From JANYCO01 sp031416415 (GTDB taxonomy: Bacteria; Bacteroidota; Bacteroidia; Cytophagales; Cytophagaceae): a DNA stretch of 11,252 nt. Shown piece after piece: positions 1-8,204 of this stretch (its first letter is position 1; each line of letters opens with the position of its first letter). The stretch is taken from the NCBI GenBank assembly GCA_031416415.1, contig JANOTP010000121.1, positions 1 to 11,252 on the forward strand. Direction: 5' to 3'. Below the pieces are notes generated by a model. The model made no database searches. It was not told the origin of the DNA and worked only from the letters and a program-made list of their open reading frames with translations. Made by a program: the position numbers and the translations under genes.

Positions 1-236
1 TGAAGTAATTCGCTTCTCTTAGCAACTCTTGCTGAAACGTATCCTGTAAGAACTGCTATTAGTAAGGCAATAACTTGAGCAAAGATCATTAGCGTTGTTG
101 AATAATCAAATCCCAAGCCTAATAAAAAATCATTATTAAGAAACTTCGAAATAAAAATATTAAATAACCCAAAAAAAAACAAGGAAAGAATCCAGATTCC
201 AGTACCCGCAAAAATAGCCTTTGGTCTTATTTTCAT
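1..236 (-). CDS. Small membrane protein, partial (C-terminus beyond left edge)
   Basis: The minus-strand frame opens with ATG at 236-234 and stays open to base 1, giving 78 codons that begin MKIRPKAIFAGTG. I do not recognise the family. Two hydrophobic segments are visible, at about residues 8-30 (rich in Leu, Ile and Phe) and 46-68, joined by a short polar loop containing Lys, Asn and Asp. A basic stretch (ARVAKRSE) follows the second segment, as expected for the cytoplasmic side of an inner-membrane protein. The start is chosen because it is the only ATG before an in-frame stop within the upstream hairpin. Only about 14 bases separate the start from the terminator of the macroglobulin gene, so its own promoter would have to lie within or against that hairpin, or it is expressed by read-through. 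Function cannot be assigned from the visible part. Confidence 0.6.
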   Translation of the reverse strand, partial: MKIRPKAIFAGTGIWILSLFFFGLFNIFISKFLNNDFLLGLGFDYSTTLMIFAQVIALLIAVLTGYVSARVAKRSELL

Positions 237-250
237 AATTTCTATTATAC

Positions 251-293
251 TTAAAAAATGAAACGATTTAAAATTGTATTTTAAATCGTTTCA
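251..293 (-). terminator. Rho-independent terminator of the macroglobulin gene
   Basis: Bases 259-273 and 279-293 form a perfect 15-bp inverted repeat (arm GAAACGATTTAAAA plus a closing T-A pair) around a 5-base loop. Read on the minus strand, the hairpin is followed at once by six T residues (258-253). This is the form of an intrinsic terminator acting on transcripts from the gene that ends at 305. There is no T run on the plus-strand side, so it is oriented for minus-strand transcripts. The stem is AT-rich but long and without mismatches. Confidence 0.85.
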
Positions 294-304
294 AAATCCA
301 ATAT

Positions 305-3300
305 TTATTTCACTCTAATTACTCCTGCACCGCTATACGAATGGTACTCTCCATTATACATAGCATCGGCACTTACTGGACCCATTACGAAACTACCTTT
401 GGATACCGCTCTTACCACATAATAATAAGATCGCGTATCTCTATTTACATTTGTAAATAAATTTATTCGATCGTCACGAATATCAAAATGTTCTGGGGAA
501 GAATTATCTTTAATCCATTGCATATCTGCCGTTTCACTAAGTCTTGGATTTTCTATTTCAAAACCTGCGGGAAGGATATCTGTAATTACTACATTGTCGA
601 CCGAAGAACCATCGGTTGTAACAACCGTAAGTTTTACCACCACCAAATCATTCTGATTGAAAGTTGTACCACTGATCAATCTACCATTTCTATCGTAGAA
701 AGTTTTTCTGATTTTTATAAAATTATCTTCTTCTTTTACATTTCCATCAGCACTCAATCCTTCCATTCTCCAAGAATAATAAAGTGCTCCAGTTCCTTTC
801 ACTGTAATAGCAACTTCCTTACCATTCCCCAATTTATTTAAGATCAACGTACCACTTTTATAGGTTCCTATAGATTTTCCATCAGCTGTTATATCAGCGG
901 TAGCAGTACTTTCATTCGCTTTCTTTGCTAATTTTCCTAGTGCAATAAATGCAAAGGCATTCTCTTGTGTAGAAAGATAATATTGCTCTTTTAATTGTTT
1001 GGATAGGTGTTGTGCTAATATTCCTACTTGTGGATTTGTAGGATCAGTTTCAATAAGCATATTTAAAGAAATTGCAAGATCTCTTGTATAAGAATAAAAA
1101 CTTCCTCCAAAAGAATTAATTGATTTTTCACCTTCAAAGGCGGTAGGCAATAAAACTCTTGCACTTCCATGATCTCCTAAAGCCTTATAAGTAGAAGCCA
1201 ATAAATAACGAGAATCCATTGCCATATTAGTTTTATTGGCCTTATAATAATTCATAATCGAAAGATCTTGACGACCTACTGTAGAAAGAATGTATAAGGA
1301 ATAGAATATTTCCTTTGCTGGTATTTGTCTTGTACGATAAGTAGCATTCTCGTAGAAATAATAATCGTACGAAACTTTTTCTTTTACTTTTAATTGTAAA
1401 TAACCATACATTTTATCAAGCATAGAAGTACTTACTTCAAAGCCTGCCTTCTTAGCCTCTGTCAAGAAATGTGCAGCATAAACAGTGCCCCACCAGCTTT
1501 CTTCATAACCACCCAACCAATAACTTAATGAACCATTGTTTAGTTGCATAGCAGAAAGTTTACGGATTGCTTCTTGAACGTTATAATTAGGATCTTCCAA
1601 TGTCTTTCTTTTTGCTCCAATACTTTTTACGATGTCACTAAAATACAATTGAGGAAACGCTTTAGAAACCGTTTGTTCGACACAGCCATGAGGATAGCCT
1701 AACAAATAATCTAAGTTATCAGAAAACTGTATGATAGGCGATCTACTAATCATTAGGGAACCTTCTACCGAAGAAGGGATCAGATCGGAGCTGAACGATA
1801 CATTGCCAATACTTCCTCCGGCTATTTGTCCTGCCCCACTTTTCTTAATCAAGGAAGAGGCTGGGCGAACCGTCATCTCAATCTCTTCTTTAAATTTAGC
1901 ATTCAGTGCAGATACAAGCGTCGTAATTTTACCGCTCCCCATTTCCTTTTTTGCATATACCTTGAACAATACAACTGCTTCTGAATTTGCTTTAATGGAA
2001 ACGCGCTGAGTATTTTCTCCAATTACAGTCAATGGCCCTGTCGCACTTAATTGTGCTGATGCATCTGCTACAGCTGTAGTAGTATTGGTAAGCGTAACAG
2101 GGACTAAAGCTGTATCGCCAGGACTTAAAAATCTTGGTAACGAAGTACTCACCACTACAGGGTCTGCTACTTTCATATTTTTACTAGCCGACCCGAAAGC
2201 ACTACCTTGATAAGCCACTGCCATAATTCTGAGATCACCTGAGAATTGAGGAATATTTATTTCATAAAAAGCCTCCCCACTAGAATTGGTGCGTAGTTTA
2301 CCACTCCAAAAAGAAACGAGTTTAACCCTACGATTGTTCACTGGATTTACTCTTTTGTCTAGATTATAACCATCACCCGCTACACTACTTTTTCTTCCCG
2401 AAAGTTCGGGCAGTAGTTTTGCATATATATCATATGAGCTTACTTCTAATGTTCTTTTTCTGTAGAAAAATTCATAAGGGTCGGGCGTTTTTGTATTTTT
2501 TAATTGTAAAATACCTTCGTCTACAACTGCAATAGTCATTTCAATATCAGAATTTCCATTAGCTGCAATGACCTTTATTTTCTGTGACACATTGGATCGT
2601 GACGTTTCATTTGCTTCAATTTTTAGCGCTATTTTATTCGCTTTTTTCTCCGCCATCAAAGGTGCATAACCGTGCGCAACTGTCAAGGGCATTGAAGTCT
2701 CTGCATTAGGGCGTATCAATGTAGCTGAAATGTATACGTTAGGCAAGTATTCTTCTTTTACACTAATAGTTTTTGTAGCCGATTTTTTATCTGTATCCAA
2801 ATAAAAATATTCGTATACTTTATCTCGTTCCACTGTTACCAATAATTTCCCTTCGAAAGGGGTTTCAAAAAGCAATTGTACATCTTGTCCTACCTCTGTT
2901 GTTTCTTTATTCAATACTTTGATAGTTACTTTTCCCTCGTTGTCTACTTCGAAAGATGAGTTTTCAGTTGTACCATAACCATATGCATAAAAATTTTGTG
3001 AAACATAAGCATCGGTTCCAGGCAGTTTCACTCTAACTTCATACGACCCAGATTGTGTAGGGCGGAAAGAATAAAATGTATTATTACCCGCTATTGTAAA
3101 TAATTTATCTTCTAATACAATTTCTCTTCTTTGAGAAACATAACGATAGCCATTATAATTTTTTTCCATAACGGTTTGCCAATCGTAACGTATTACTTGA
3201 ACTTTAGCTTGGAAAGATGAAAGGGCTTTCCCATCTTTATTAACCGCTACGAGTGGCATTTGTACTGGCTTATTTATATCTACATAGTAGTCAAAATATT

Positions 3301-5716
3301 TCAATCCAATAAATGTTTCTTGCGTAATCACATCAAATGATTTTACTTGGTGAACAGGTCTGCCTGATTCATCAAATACGGTAACATAAACATTCCCAGC
3401 TAAAATTCCAGAATTTTTATAACTCTCGCTAAAAGAATAAGATTCTTTTGCTAAACCATTTTCATCTGTTTTCCCTTGTCTTAAAACATTGGGATAAGAG
3501 CTCTCTTGAATAGCATTAATTTGAAAATTATAATTCTCAAATCCTTTTGGAGAAAAATACTTTCTACGAAGTGTCATTTCGACTTCATAATTTCGGTCTG
3601 CTGCCGGAGGACCAAAGAGATTAAGCGCTGTGGCTGTCACATCCAACGACTGACTAAGCTTTAAGCTTTCTTTATTCAAAACTGCTAGTACTTTTATTCT
3701 ATCGGGAATAAATTCTTCTACACTGATAAATTCAGAATTAAGGAGAATATCGTTGGCGGAATATACTTCTAGATTATAAGAACCAGTAACGGTAGAAGCT
3801 GGAAGAATAAAGTCTGCACTAAATGCTCCCTCGGAATTTAACATTCCTTTTTTGGCAGAAAATTCTTTTCCGTTTGGCAATATCAGTTTTACTTTCACTG
3901 GTGCATCTTTCAGCGGTTTCCATTCCTGATTGCGCACTACGGTATTCATATGAATAGTATCTCCGGGACGATAAATTTCTCTTTCGCCATATATAAAAGC
4001 ATCGTATCCTGAACTATTGCTGTAAGCTCCTCCAATGTCATATTGCGAAGTTTCAACTTTTGTTTCATCAAAATGTAAATAATTAAAATCCTCTCCGCTT
4101 TGGCAAGTAATCATTTTAATGCGAAAGCCTGGAGCTTTCTTTTTTACATCTATAAATTTTGCAAGACCATCTCCATCGGTTGTCATTTTATAGACCGACT
4201 GATTGTTAGAGCTAATTAAATTCACTTCAACACCACTCAATTTATCAGTGCTCAAAATTGAATTGGCGAAAACATACACATCATTTTCCGTTTCCTTAAC
4301 AATAAGTCCAACATCAGAAATAGATACAATCTTTGAAGAGCTGATCCATTGTTGGTCTTGAGAGCTAACTGTTACCACATAAAAACCATTGAATGCATTT
4401 TTAACTTCATTAAAGTCAAAATCGATTAAATGAGCACCGCCACTTTTCTTTAGACTTTTTGAATGAAATTCTTTTTCTAAAATCACATCTCCTAATTCAT
4501 CCATTCCCGAATATCGTCCTGAGCCACCGCCATATTCATCGTTGTAATAATAATCTTCGTAATACGAATAGGTGTTTTGTTTTAAGAATTGAAGGATATT
4601 ATTTTCGTAAATTTTATATACCGTAAGTTTTACATCAGGTACATTAATAATTCTTATGGCAACATTTTTCTCACCTTTAGACGTAAGATAAATACCTTTT
4701 TTATTTACAAAACCTATGTTAGGTTTCTGTTCGCCAAATGCAAGATCTTGAGTAAAATTTTCTTTTAGTATACCTCCGAAAATTCCTTTTAGTTCTTTTT
4801 TAATTATTAAACGATATGTGTTCCCAGATTGGAAATCGCCTCTAACATAGAATCCCGATTCGTGGGCTTCGACCGTAACATTCATAGAGGGTTCAATTAC
4901 AATTAGCTTTTCAATATTCTGTTCATCCGTTTGTTGATTGGTAGAAACATTTATATACCCTTTATCATCTTCATAAAGAGCCTCGGCTTGAATAATTTGA
5001 AATTTATCTTTAGAAGGAATAGACGCTTCATATTTGATTTCCTCTTTAGAAATATAATTACTCTCTGCACATTTTAATCCTGGCGAGATTGAAACAACCA
5101 AGTTTTTATCTCCAAATGAAAGAGTTGTTTCTGCGATTGCAACCGTAACCCTGTCCGATGTATTAGAAGTACTAAGTTCGAAAGTTTGTTCCTTGCCGTC
5201 AATTTTAACATGGAGTAAATTCTTTAGTTCTGTAGGTGTTACTTTTGCATTAAAGGTAAGCTCTGTGCGAAGTTCAGTAATACTTTTATTGTTATCATTT
5301 TTAGCCCAAAAAAGTCCTGCTCCTATTAGATTAAGATATGGAGTATGGAAATTTATTATTTTCTCCTCTGGTAATGAATATTTTTTAGTAGAATTTTTAA
5401 TTATTATATCTGTGAGTTCCGCTTTATAATCAGTACTTGGTAGAAAACTAATATCGGGCGAAAAAATCAATTCGTCTTTAGCTACCCATTTAAATTTTCC
5501 TTTTACTACTGGAGTAAAAATAATATAAGCCTCTTCGGACCAAACATTAACAAGGCTATCAGGAACTAAATCTTGATTAAAATTAAAGACAAGATTTTGC
5601 TGAAGTTCAATTTCTTCATCAAAATTTTTATCGTCAAGTTTTAATTTATTTCCAGAACAAGAAAACAAAAAAAGTGCAACGGCTGCGAAAAGCCATTTAA
5701 TTTTAGGAGTTGACAT
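305..5716 (-). CDS. Alpha-2-macroglobulin family lipoprotein with thioester
   Basis: This 1803-residue protein belongs to the bacterial alpha-2-macroglobulin (YfhM-like) family: large envelope proteins thought to trap attacking proteases by cleavage of a bait region and covalent capture through a thioester. Visible parts: a lipoprotein signal with lipobox LFSC and lipidated Cys20; N-terminal Ig-like macroglobulin domains; the MG2 signature YGEREIYRPGD at 576-586; a bait-like stretch before the A2M signature around residues 1130-1170 (VSFWSGKLRTNSSGEA); the thioester motif HGCVEQ at 1343-1348 (bases 1673-1690); a helical thioester domain with SYWLGGYEESWWG; and a C-terminal receptor-domain-like region from about 1660. 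Cys and Gln of the thioester are both present, so trapping chemistry should be intact. A Tyr/Gly-rich low-complexity insert lies at about 382-404. In many bacteria the gene sits beside pbpC (penicillin-binding protein 1C); that partner is not visible here. A terminator follows directly, suggesting a single-gene transcript. Family is certain; the protease-defence role is inferred from the family. Confidence 0.95.
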   Translation of the reverse strand: MSTPKIKWLFAAVALFLFSCSGNKLKLDDKNFDEEIELQQNLVFNFNQDLVPDSLVNVWSEEAYIIFTPVVKGKFKWVAKDELIFSPDISFLPSTDYKAELTDIIIKNSTKKYSLPEEKIINFHTPYLNLIGAGLFWAKNDNNKSITELRTELTFNAKVTPTELKNLLHVKIDGKEQTFELSTSNTSDRVTVAIAETTLSFGDKNLVVSISPGLKCAESNYISKEEIKYEASIPSKDKFQIIQAEALYEDDKGYINVSTNQQTDEQNIEKLIVIEPSMNVTVEAHESGFYVRGDFQSGNTYRLIIKKELKGIFGGILKENFTQDLAFGEQKPNIGFVNKKGIYLTSKGEKNVAIRIINVPDVKLTVYKIYENNILQFLKQNTYSYYEDYYYNDEYGGGSGRYSGMDELGDVILEKEFHSKSLKKSGGAHLIDFDFNEVKNAFNGFYVVTVSSQDQQWISSSKIVSISDVGLIVKETENDVYVFANSILSTDKLSGVEVNLISSNNQSVYKMTTDGDGLAKFIDVKKKAPGFRIKMITCQSGEDFNYLHFDETKVETSQYDIGGAYSNSSGYDAFIYGEREIYRPGDTIHMNTVVRNQEWKPLKDAPVKVKLILPNGKEFSAKKGMLNSEGAFSADFILPASTVTGSYNLEVYSANDILLNSEFISVEEFIPDRIKVLAVLNKESLKLSQSLDVTATALNLFGPPAADRNYEVEMTLRRKYFSPKGFENYNFQINAIQESSYPNVLRQGKTDENGLAKESYSFSESYKNSGILAGNVYVTVFDESGRPVHQVKSFDVITQETFIGLKYFDYYVDINKPVQMPLVAVNKDGKALSSFQAKVQVIRYDWQTVMEKNYNGYRYVSQRREIVLEDKLFTIAGNNTFYSFRPTQSGSYEVRVKLPGTDAYVSQNFYAYGYGTTENSSFEVDNEGKVTIKVLNKETTEVGQDVQLLFETPFEGKLLVTVERDKVYEYFYLDTDKKSATKTISVKEEYLPNVYISATLIRPNAETSMPLTVAHGYAPLMAEKKANKIALKIEANETSRSNVSQKIKVIAANGNSDIEMTIAVVDEGILQLKNTKTPDPYEFFYRKRTLEVSSYDIYAKLLPELSGRKSSVAGDGYNLDKRVNPVNNRRVKLVSFWSGKLRTNSSGEAFYEINIPQFSGDLRIMAVAYQGSAFGSASKNMKVADPVVVSTSLPRFLSPGDTALVPVTLTNTTTAVADASAQLSATGPLTVIGENTQRVSIKANSEAVVLFKVYAKKEMGSGKITTLVSALNAKFKEEIEMTVRPASSLIKKSGAGQIAGGSIGNVSFSSDLIPSSVEGSLMISRSPIIQFSDNLDYLLGYPHGCVEQTVSKAFPQLYFSDIVKSIGAKRKTLEDPNYNVQEAIRKLSAMQLNNGSLSYWLGGYEESWWGTVYAAHFLTEAKKAGFEVSTSMLDKMYGYLQLKVKEKVSYDYYFYENATYRTRQIPAKEIFYSLYILSTVGRQDLSIMNYYKANKTNMAMDSRYLLASTYKALGDHGSARVLLPTAFEGEKSINSFGGSFYSYTRDLAISLNMLIETDPTNPQVGILAQHLSKQLKEQYYLSTQENAFAFIALGKLAKKANESTATADITADGKSIGTYKSGTLILNKLGNGKEVAITVKGTGALYYSWRMEGLSADGNVKEEDNFIKIRKTFYDRNGRLISGTTFNQNDLVVVKLTVVTTDGSSVDNVVITDILPAGFEIENPRLSETADMQWIKDNSSPEHFDIRDDRINLFTNVNRDTRSYYYVVRAVSKGSFVMGPVSADAMYNGEYHSYSGAGVIRVK

Positions 5717-5761
5717 AGGGTTTCATAAGGTTTAGTGCTATAATTTAGTTTTTTTATCGTT

Positions 5762-5769
5762 CAAAAATA
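5762..5769 (-). promoter_or_regulatory. Candidate -7 box of the macroglobulin gene
   Basis: On the minus strand these bases read TATTTTTG, a full match to the Bacteroidota -7 consensus TAnnTTTG, 45 bases upstream of the macroglobulin ATG (5716). No TTG element was found at the usual distance of roughly 20 bases upstream, so only half of the promoter is supported. An 8-base match with four fixed Ts or TA in AT-rich DNA can occur by chance. Confidence 0.4.
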
Positions 5770-5829
5770 AAATTTAGCAACATTATTTGAGCTTTTTTTT
5801 CTTATTCCAAAACTAGGGTATAAATCTAA

Positions 5830-5868
5830 TCACCAACTCTTCGAATAAGGAATCAGAAGGGTTGGTGA
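5830..5868. repeat. Inverted repeat (imperfect hairpin) between two minus-strand genes
   Basis: TCACCAAC (5830-5837) pairs with GTTGGTGA (5861-5868), then one T/G position, then CTTC (5839-5842) with GAAG (5856-5859), leaving a 13-base loop. The stem is 13 positions long and far richer in G and C than its surroundings. It sits in the 213-base gap between the Wzi-like gene (ends 5930) and the macroglobulin gene (starts 5716). There is no T run after it on either strand, so it is not a typical intrinsic terminator. It could end transcription of the Wzi-like gene by another route, stabilise an mRNA 3' end, or bind a regulator upstream of the macroglobulin promoter. A weaker 5-bp hairpin (5905-5920) lies closer to the Wzi-like stop codon. 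Confidence 0.5.
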
Positions 5869-5929
5869 ACCAAATGAACTATATAATTTCCATAAGAGGA
5901 AAACGGTTTTGTATTAAACCTATATGCGC

Positions 5930-7615
5930 CTAAAACTCATTTAATCGTTGAGGTATATACCATCTAAGGGAAAATCCTCCCATAACAGTGTTTTGATCTA
6001 AGGCATCTACGACGCTGTTATAACTGCGCATCGTCACAAAGCCATCAAGAAAAATATTATGAAAAGCCATATATGAAATATTCAGATGTGTAAAAATAAG
6101 ATTGGTAGAAATTCCTTGTCCAACTTTATTCCCATATTCCTGCTGATGTATGGCGTAGTTTTTCAAGATATTTCCTCCCCAGTTGGTATTTGCGGTATCA
6201 GCACCAAGTTTAGTGTAAAACATTTTGGCAATGACAGTAAGTCTTGGCAGCGGTTGGTAACGTACAATTCCTATAAATTCGGTAAAATTTGCTCCAAGAG
6301 GGTGCATTATAGGTTGATTATAGTTTGTAAAATTAGTGTAATTATTAGCATGCGCATACGTATAAGGTCTGACAAAATTTATCTCTCCTTGTAAGTCAAG
6401 ATTTTTCAATCCAAAGGCGTCTATATATTTTAAACCACCTTGAAGTGCCTGCTTATTGGCCCACCAACCATTACCAGATTTCACTTCATTCAATACAAAT
6501 TCATCTAAAACAATTTGTCCATACAAAGAAAAATGTCTCAGGAAGTTCCATTTAAAATCCATTCCTAGAAGAGCATTATCGCCACTACCTAACTGTTGTT
6601 CAATAGATCGGTAAAAAATAATTGGATTAAGATAAGCAATGTCAACTTGTCCATGTTTTGTGGAATCTTTACCTCTTCCTCTAAACGCTACGGCTTCAAA
6701 AATACCGATGTTTAGATTTTTAGTAATATTCAGACTTAAATGATGAAACGCTAAATATTTTTTAGGAAGTATCGTATCACTTGATGTTTTAGCTCCAGCA
6801 TTCATTTCTGTAAATAAGTTCGTATAATTTAATTTCCAAACTTTAGTATTGAGCTTTAAAAAAGTATAACTACTAGAATTGTCAGAAAGAATCAACGAAC
6901 GATATCCATTTCCTATAAAATTTTTATCATGACCGAACTGCAACGCAATCTGTTTTATGATGTTAAAATTTATATATCCTCTTGCTGAAATATAATCTAC
7001 CCCTCTAGTTTTGAAATTTTTATTAAACCCTTCCCCAGGAATCACTCTAAAATTGGCGCGGTAGTTCGCTACATAAGAAGGAATAATTGCTTGATTGTCG
7101 GTAAAAAAAGTATAAAACCCTATTCTTTTATCAATCATACCCCTTAGTTCCAGACCTCTTGAATTCTGTGATATAGCGCCATAATCTTTTTCGTATCCAC
7201 CCGAAACATATATAACAGGATTGATATGTAAATCAAAATCTTTTGTACTCACATGATAAAAATCAGATTTTTTTCTATAAAAATATTTTAAAATTGGTCT
7301 TTTACTATCATTTTTAGCCGTTTTAGACCATTCCCAATTATCGTTTGCTAAATACCCAAAGTTAAATCGATCTACAGATGAGACCCTTTTTAAAGAACTG
7401 CTATCTTGGGTCAATGTATCGGTATATTCTGAAACTGATTTTCGGGTATAGGGTTTTACTGTTGTAAATAAGTTGTCAGAAAATTTTCCATTCAAAATTT
7501 CATAGCGATCTACAGTATGATAGTAACTATTATTAAGCGGTATATAATTGCTTTGAGCATAGGCACTCAAACTCATAATCATTAAAATATAGATACAAAC
7601 TATTATTTTTTTCAT
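5930..7615 (-). CDS. Outer-membrane beta-barrel protein, capsule assembly Wzi / RemB-like
   Basis: A 561-residue protein from the ATG at 7615. The frame opens further upstream at 7663, but the start at 7615 is preferred because it places a classical signal peptide at the N-terminus (MKKIIVCIYILMIMSLSAYA, cut before Gln21). The mature part is rich in alternating hydrophobic and polar residues, aromatic residues, Asn and Tyr, and ends in Phe (RLNEF), the usual C-terminal mark of an outer-membrane barrel. The central motif GHDKNFIGNGYRSL (about 228-241) and the general layout resemble Bacteroidota proteins annotated as capsule assembly Wzi family or gliding-motility RemB. Wzi proteins help attach or organise surface polysaccharide; RemB is linked to gliding. 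The sequence alone does not decide between these. No capsule synthesis genes are visible nearby. It is co-oriented with the macroglobulin gene but separated by 213 bases containing hairpins, so co-transcription is uncertain. Confidence 0.75.
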   Translation of the reverse strand: MKKIIVCIYILMIMSLSAYAQSNYIPLNNSYYHTVDRYEILNGKFSDNLFTTVKPYTRKSVSEYTDTLTQDSSSLKRVSSVDRFNFGYLANDNWEWSKTAKNDSKRPILKYFYRKKSDFYHVSTKDFDLHINPVIYVSGGYEKDYGAISQNSRGLELRGMIDKRIGFYTFFTDNQAIIPSYVANYRANFRVIPGEGFNKNFKTRGVDYISARGYINFNIIKQIALQFGHDKNFIGNGYRSLILSDNSSSYTFLKLNTKVWKLNYTNLFTEMNAGAKTSSDTILPKKYLAFHHLSLNITKNLNIGIFEAVAFRGRGKDSTKHGQVDIAYLNPIIFYRSIEQQLGSGDNALLGMDFKWNFLRHFSLYGQIVLDEFVLNEVKSGNGWWANKQALQGGLKYIDAFGLKNLDLQGEINFVRPYTYAHANNYTNFTNYNQPIMHPLGANFTEFIGIVRYQPLPRLTVIAKMFYTKLGADTANTNWGGNILKNYAIHQQEYGNKVGQGISTNLIFTHLNISYMAFHNIFLDGFVTMRSYNSVVDALDQNTVMGGFSLRWYIPQRLNEF

Positions 7616-7751
7616 CGATAAAACATTTTTAAACTCTGCCAATTTAAGGAAAATCACCAGCAAAATAGATTTTTAGCATGGTTTTTATATAGATTCACAT
7701 AAGAATAATTTAATCTAAGTAAACAACGTTTAATAGTATATTTGTCGGCAT
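7616..7751. promoter_or_regulatory. Divergent intergenic promoter region
   Basis: This 136-base AT-rich gap separates the starts of the minus-strand Wzi-like gene (7615) and the plus-strand membrane protein (7752), so it must hold promoters for both. A full -7 match exists for the plus-strand gene (listed separately). For the minus strand the closest candidate is TATTTTG within about 7658-7665, one base short of TAnnTTTG. No Shine-Dalgarno-like purine run precedes either start. Confidence 0.5.
7737..7744 (+). promoter_or_regulatory. -7 box (TATATTTG) immediately before the 7752 start
   Basis: TATATTTG matches the Bacteroidota -7 consensus TAnnTTTG at all fixed positions. It ends 7 bases before the ATG at 7752, so transcription from it would begin only a few bases before, or at, the start codon. 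No TTG is found about 20 bases upstream. Either the transcript is nearly leaderless or the true start codon is further in (next ATG at 7797). Confidence 0.45.
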
Positions 7752-8204
7752 ATGTGGGAGGATCTTTATAAATATTTTATTGTTTTTGGTTTAAGCATGC
7801 TAAAATTCATTTTTGGTCTTGCAGCAGGAACTACTTTTCAATTACCTTTTCTGGTTACTGCGGGGCTTGCAGTTTTGGGAATGATGGCCAGTGTTATCTT
7901 ATTTACCTCTTTTCTTGGAAAATATTTTCATGAATGGGTTGCTAGGACCTTTTACAAAAATCAGAAAATATTTACAAAAGGCAATCGTATGAAAATCGCC
8001 ATATGGAAAAAATATGGCCTAGTAGGTGTTGCTTTTCTAACCCCTATACTTTTTTCGCCAATCGGAGGTGCTATGATTGCAAACGGTTTTGGAGAAACCA
8101 AAGAAAGAATTTATGTACATATGCTTATTAGTGCCATTGGCTGGGCATTAAGTTTCTCTTATATCGTTTCTTTATTAAAAAGTTTCTTTCCTTTTTTAAA
8201 TTAA
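7752..8204 (+). CDS. Small four-helix membrane protein (small multidrug export protein-like)
   Basis: The 150-residue protein has about four membrane segments: residues 6-27 (YFIVFGLSMLKFIFGLAAG), 33-55 (FLVTAGLAVLGMMASVILF), 90-113 (GVAFLTPILFSPIGGAMIA) and 123-147. The loop between the second and third segments is strongly basic (KNQKIFTKGNRMKIAIWKK), which predicts a cytoplasmic loop. The layout, with a Gly/Pro-containing third helix, recalls the putative small multidrug export protein family and, more distantly, DedA-type proteins. I could not confirm a family, and no transport substrate can be named. The start at 7752 keeps the first membrane segment complete; the ATG at 7797 would cut into it. 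It faces the Wzi-like gene divergently and is followed by a 224-base gap, so it is probably a single-gene unit. Confidence 0.8.
   Translation: MWEDLYKYFIVFGLSMLKFIFGLAAGTTFQLPFLVTAGLAVLGMMASVILFTSFLGKYFHEWVARTFYKNQKIFTKGNRMKIAIWKKYGLVGVAFLTPILFSPIGGAMIANGFGETKERIYVHMLISAIGWALSFSYIVSLLKSFFPFLN

Noticed and set aside
488..841. Plus-strand open frame of 117 codons opposite the macroglobulin gene
   Set aside because: It is antisense to well-conserved macroglobulin C-terminal coding sequence, and its product is a low-complexity mix of Phe, Ile, Ser and His without any recognisable domain.
1731..2009. Plus-strand open frame of 92 codons opposite the macroglobulin gene
   Set aside because: It is a shadow of the region preceding the thioester domain, with no family resemblance and no start signals.
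5193..5429. Plus-strand open frame of 78 codons opposite the macroglobulin N-terminus
   Set aside because: Its hydrophobic Ser/Leu-rich product arises from the complement of ordinary macroglobulin codons; there is no promoter or ribosome-binding sequence.
6086..6394. Plus-strand open frame of 102 codons opposite the Wzi-like gene
   Set aside because: It is antisense to the barrel coding sequence and shows no domain or signal peptide.
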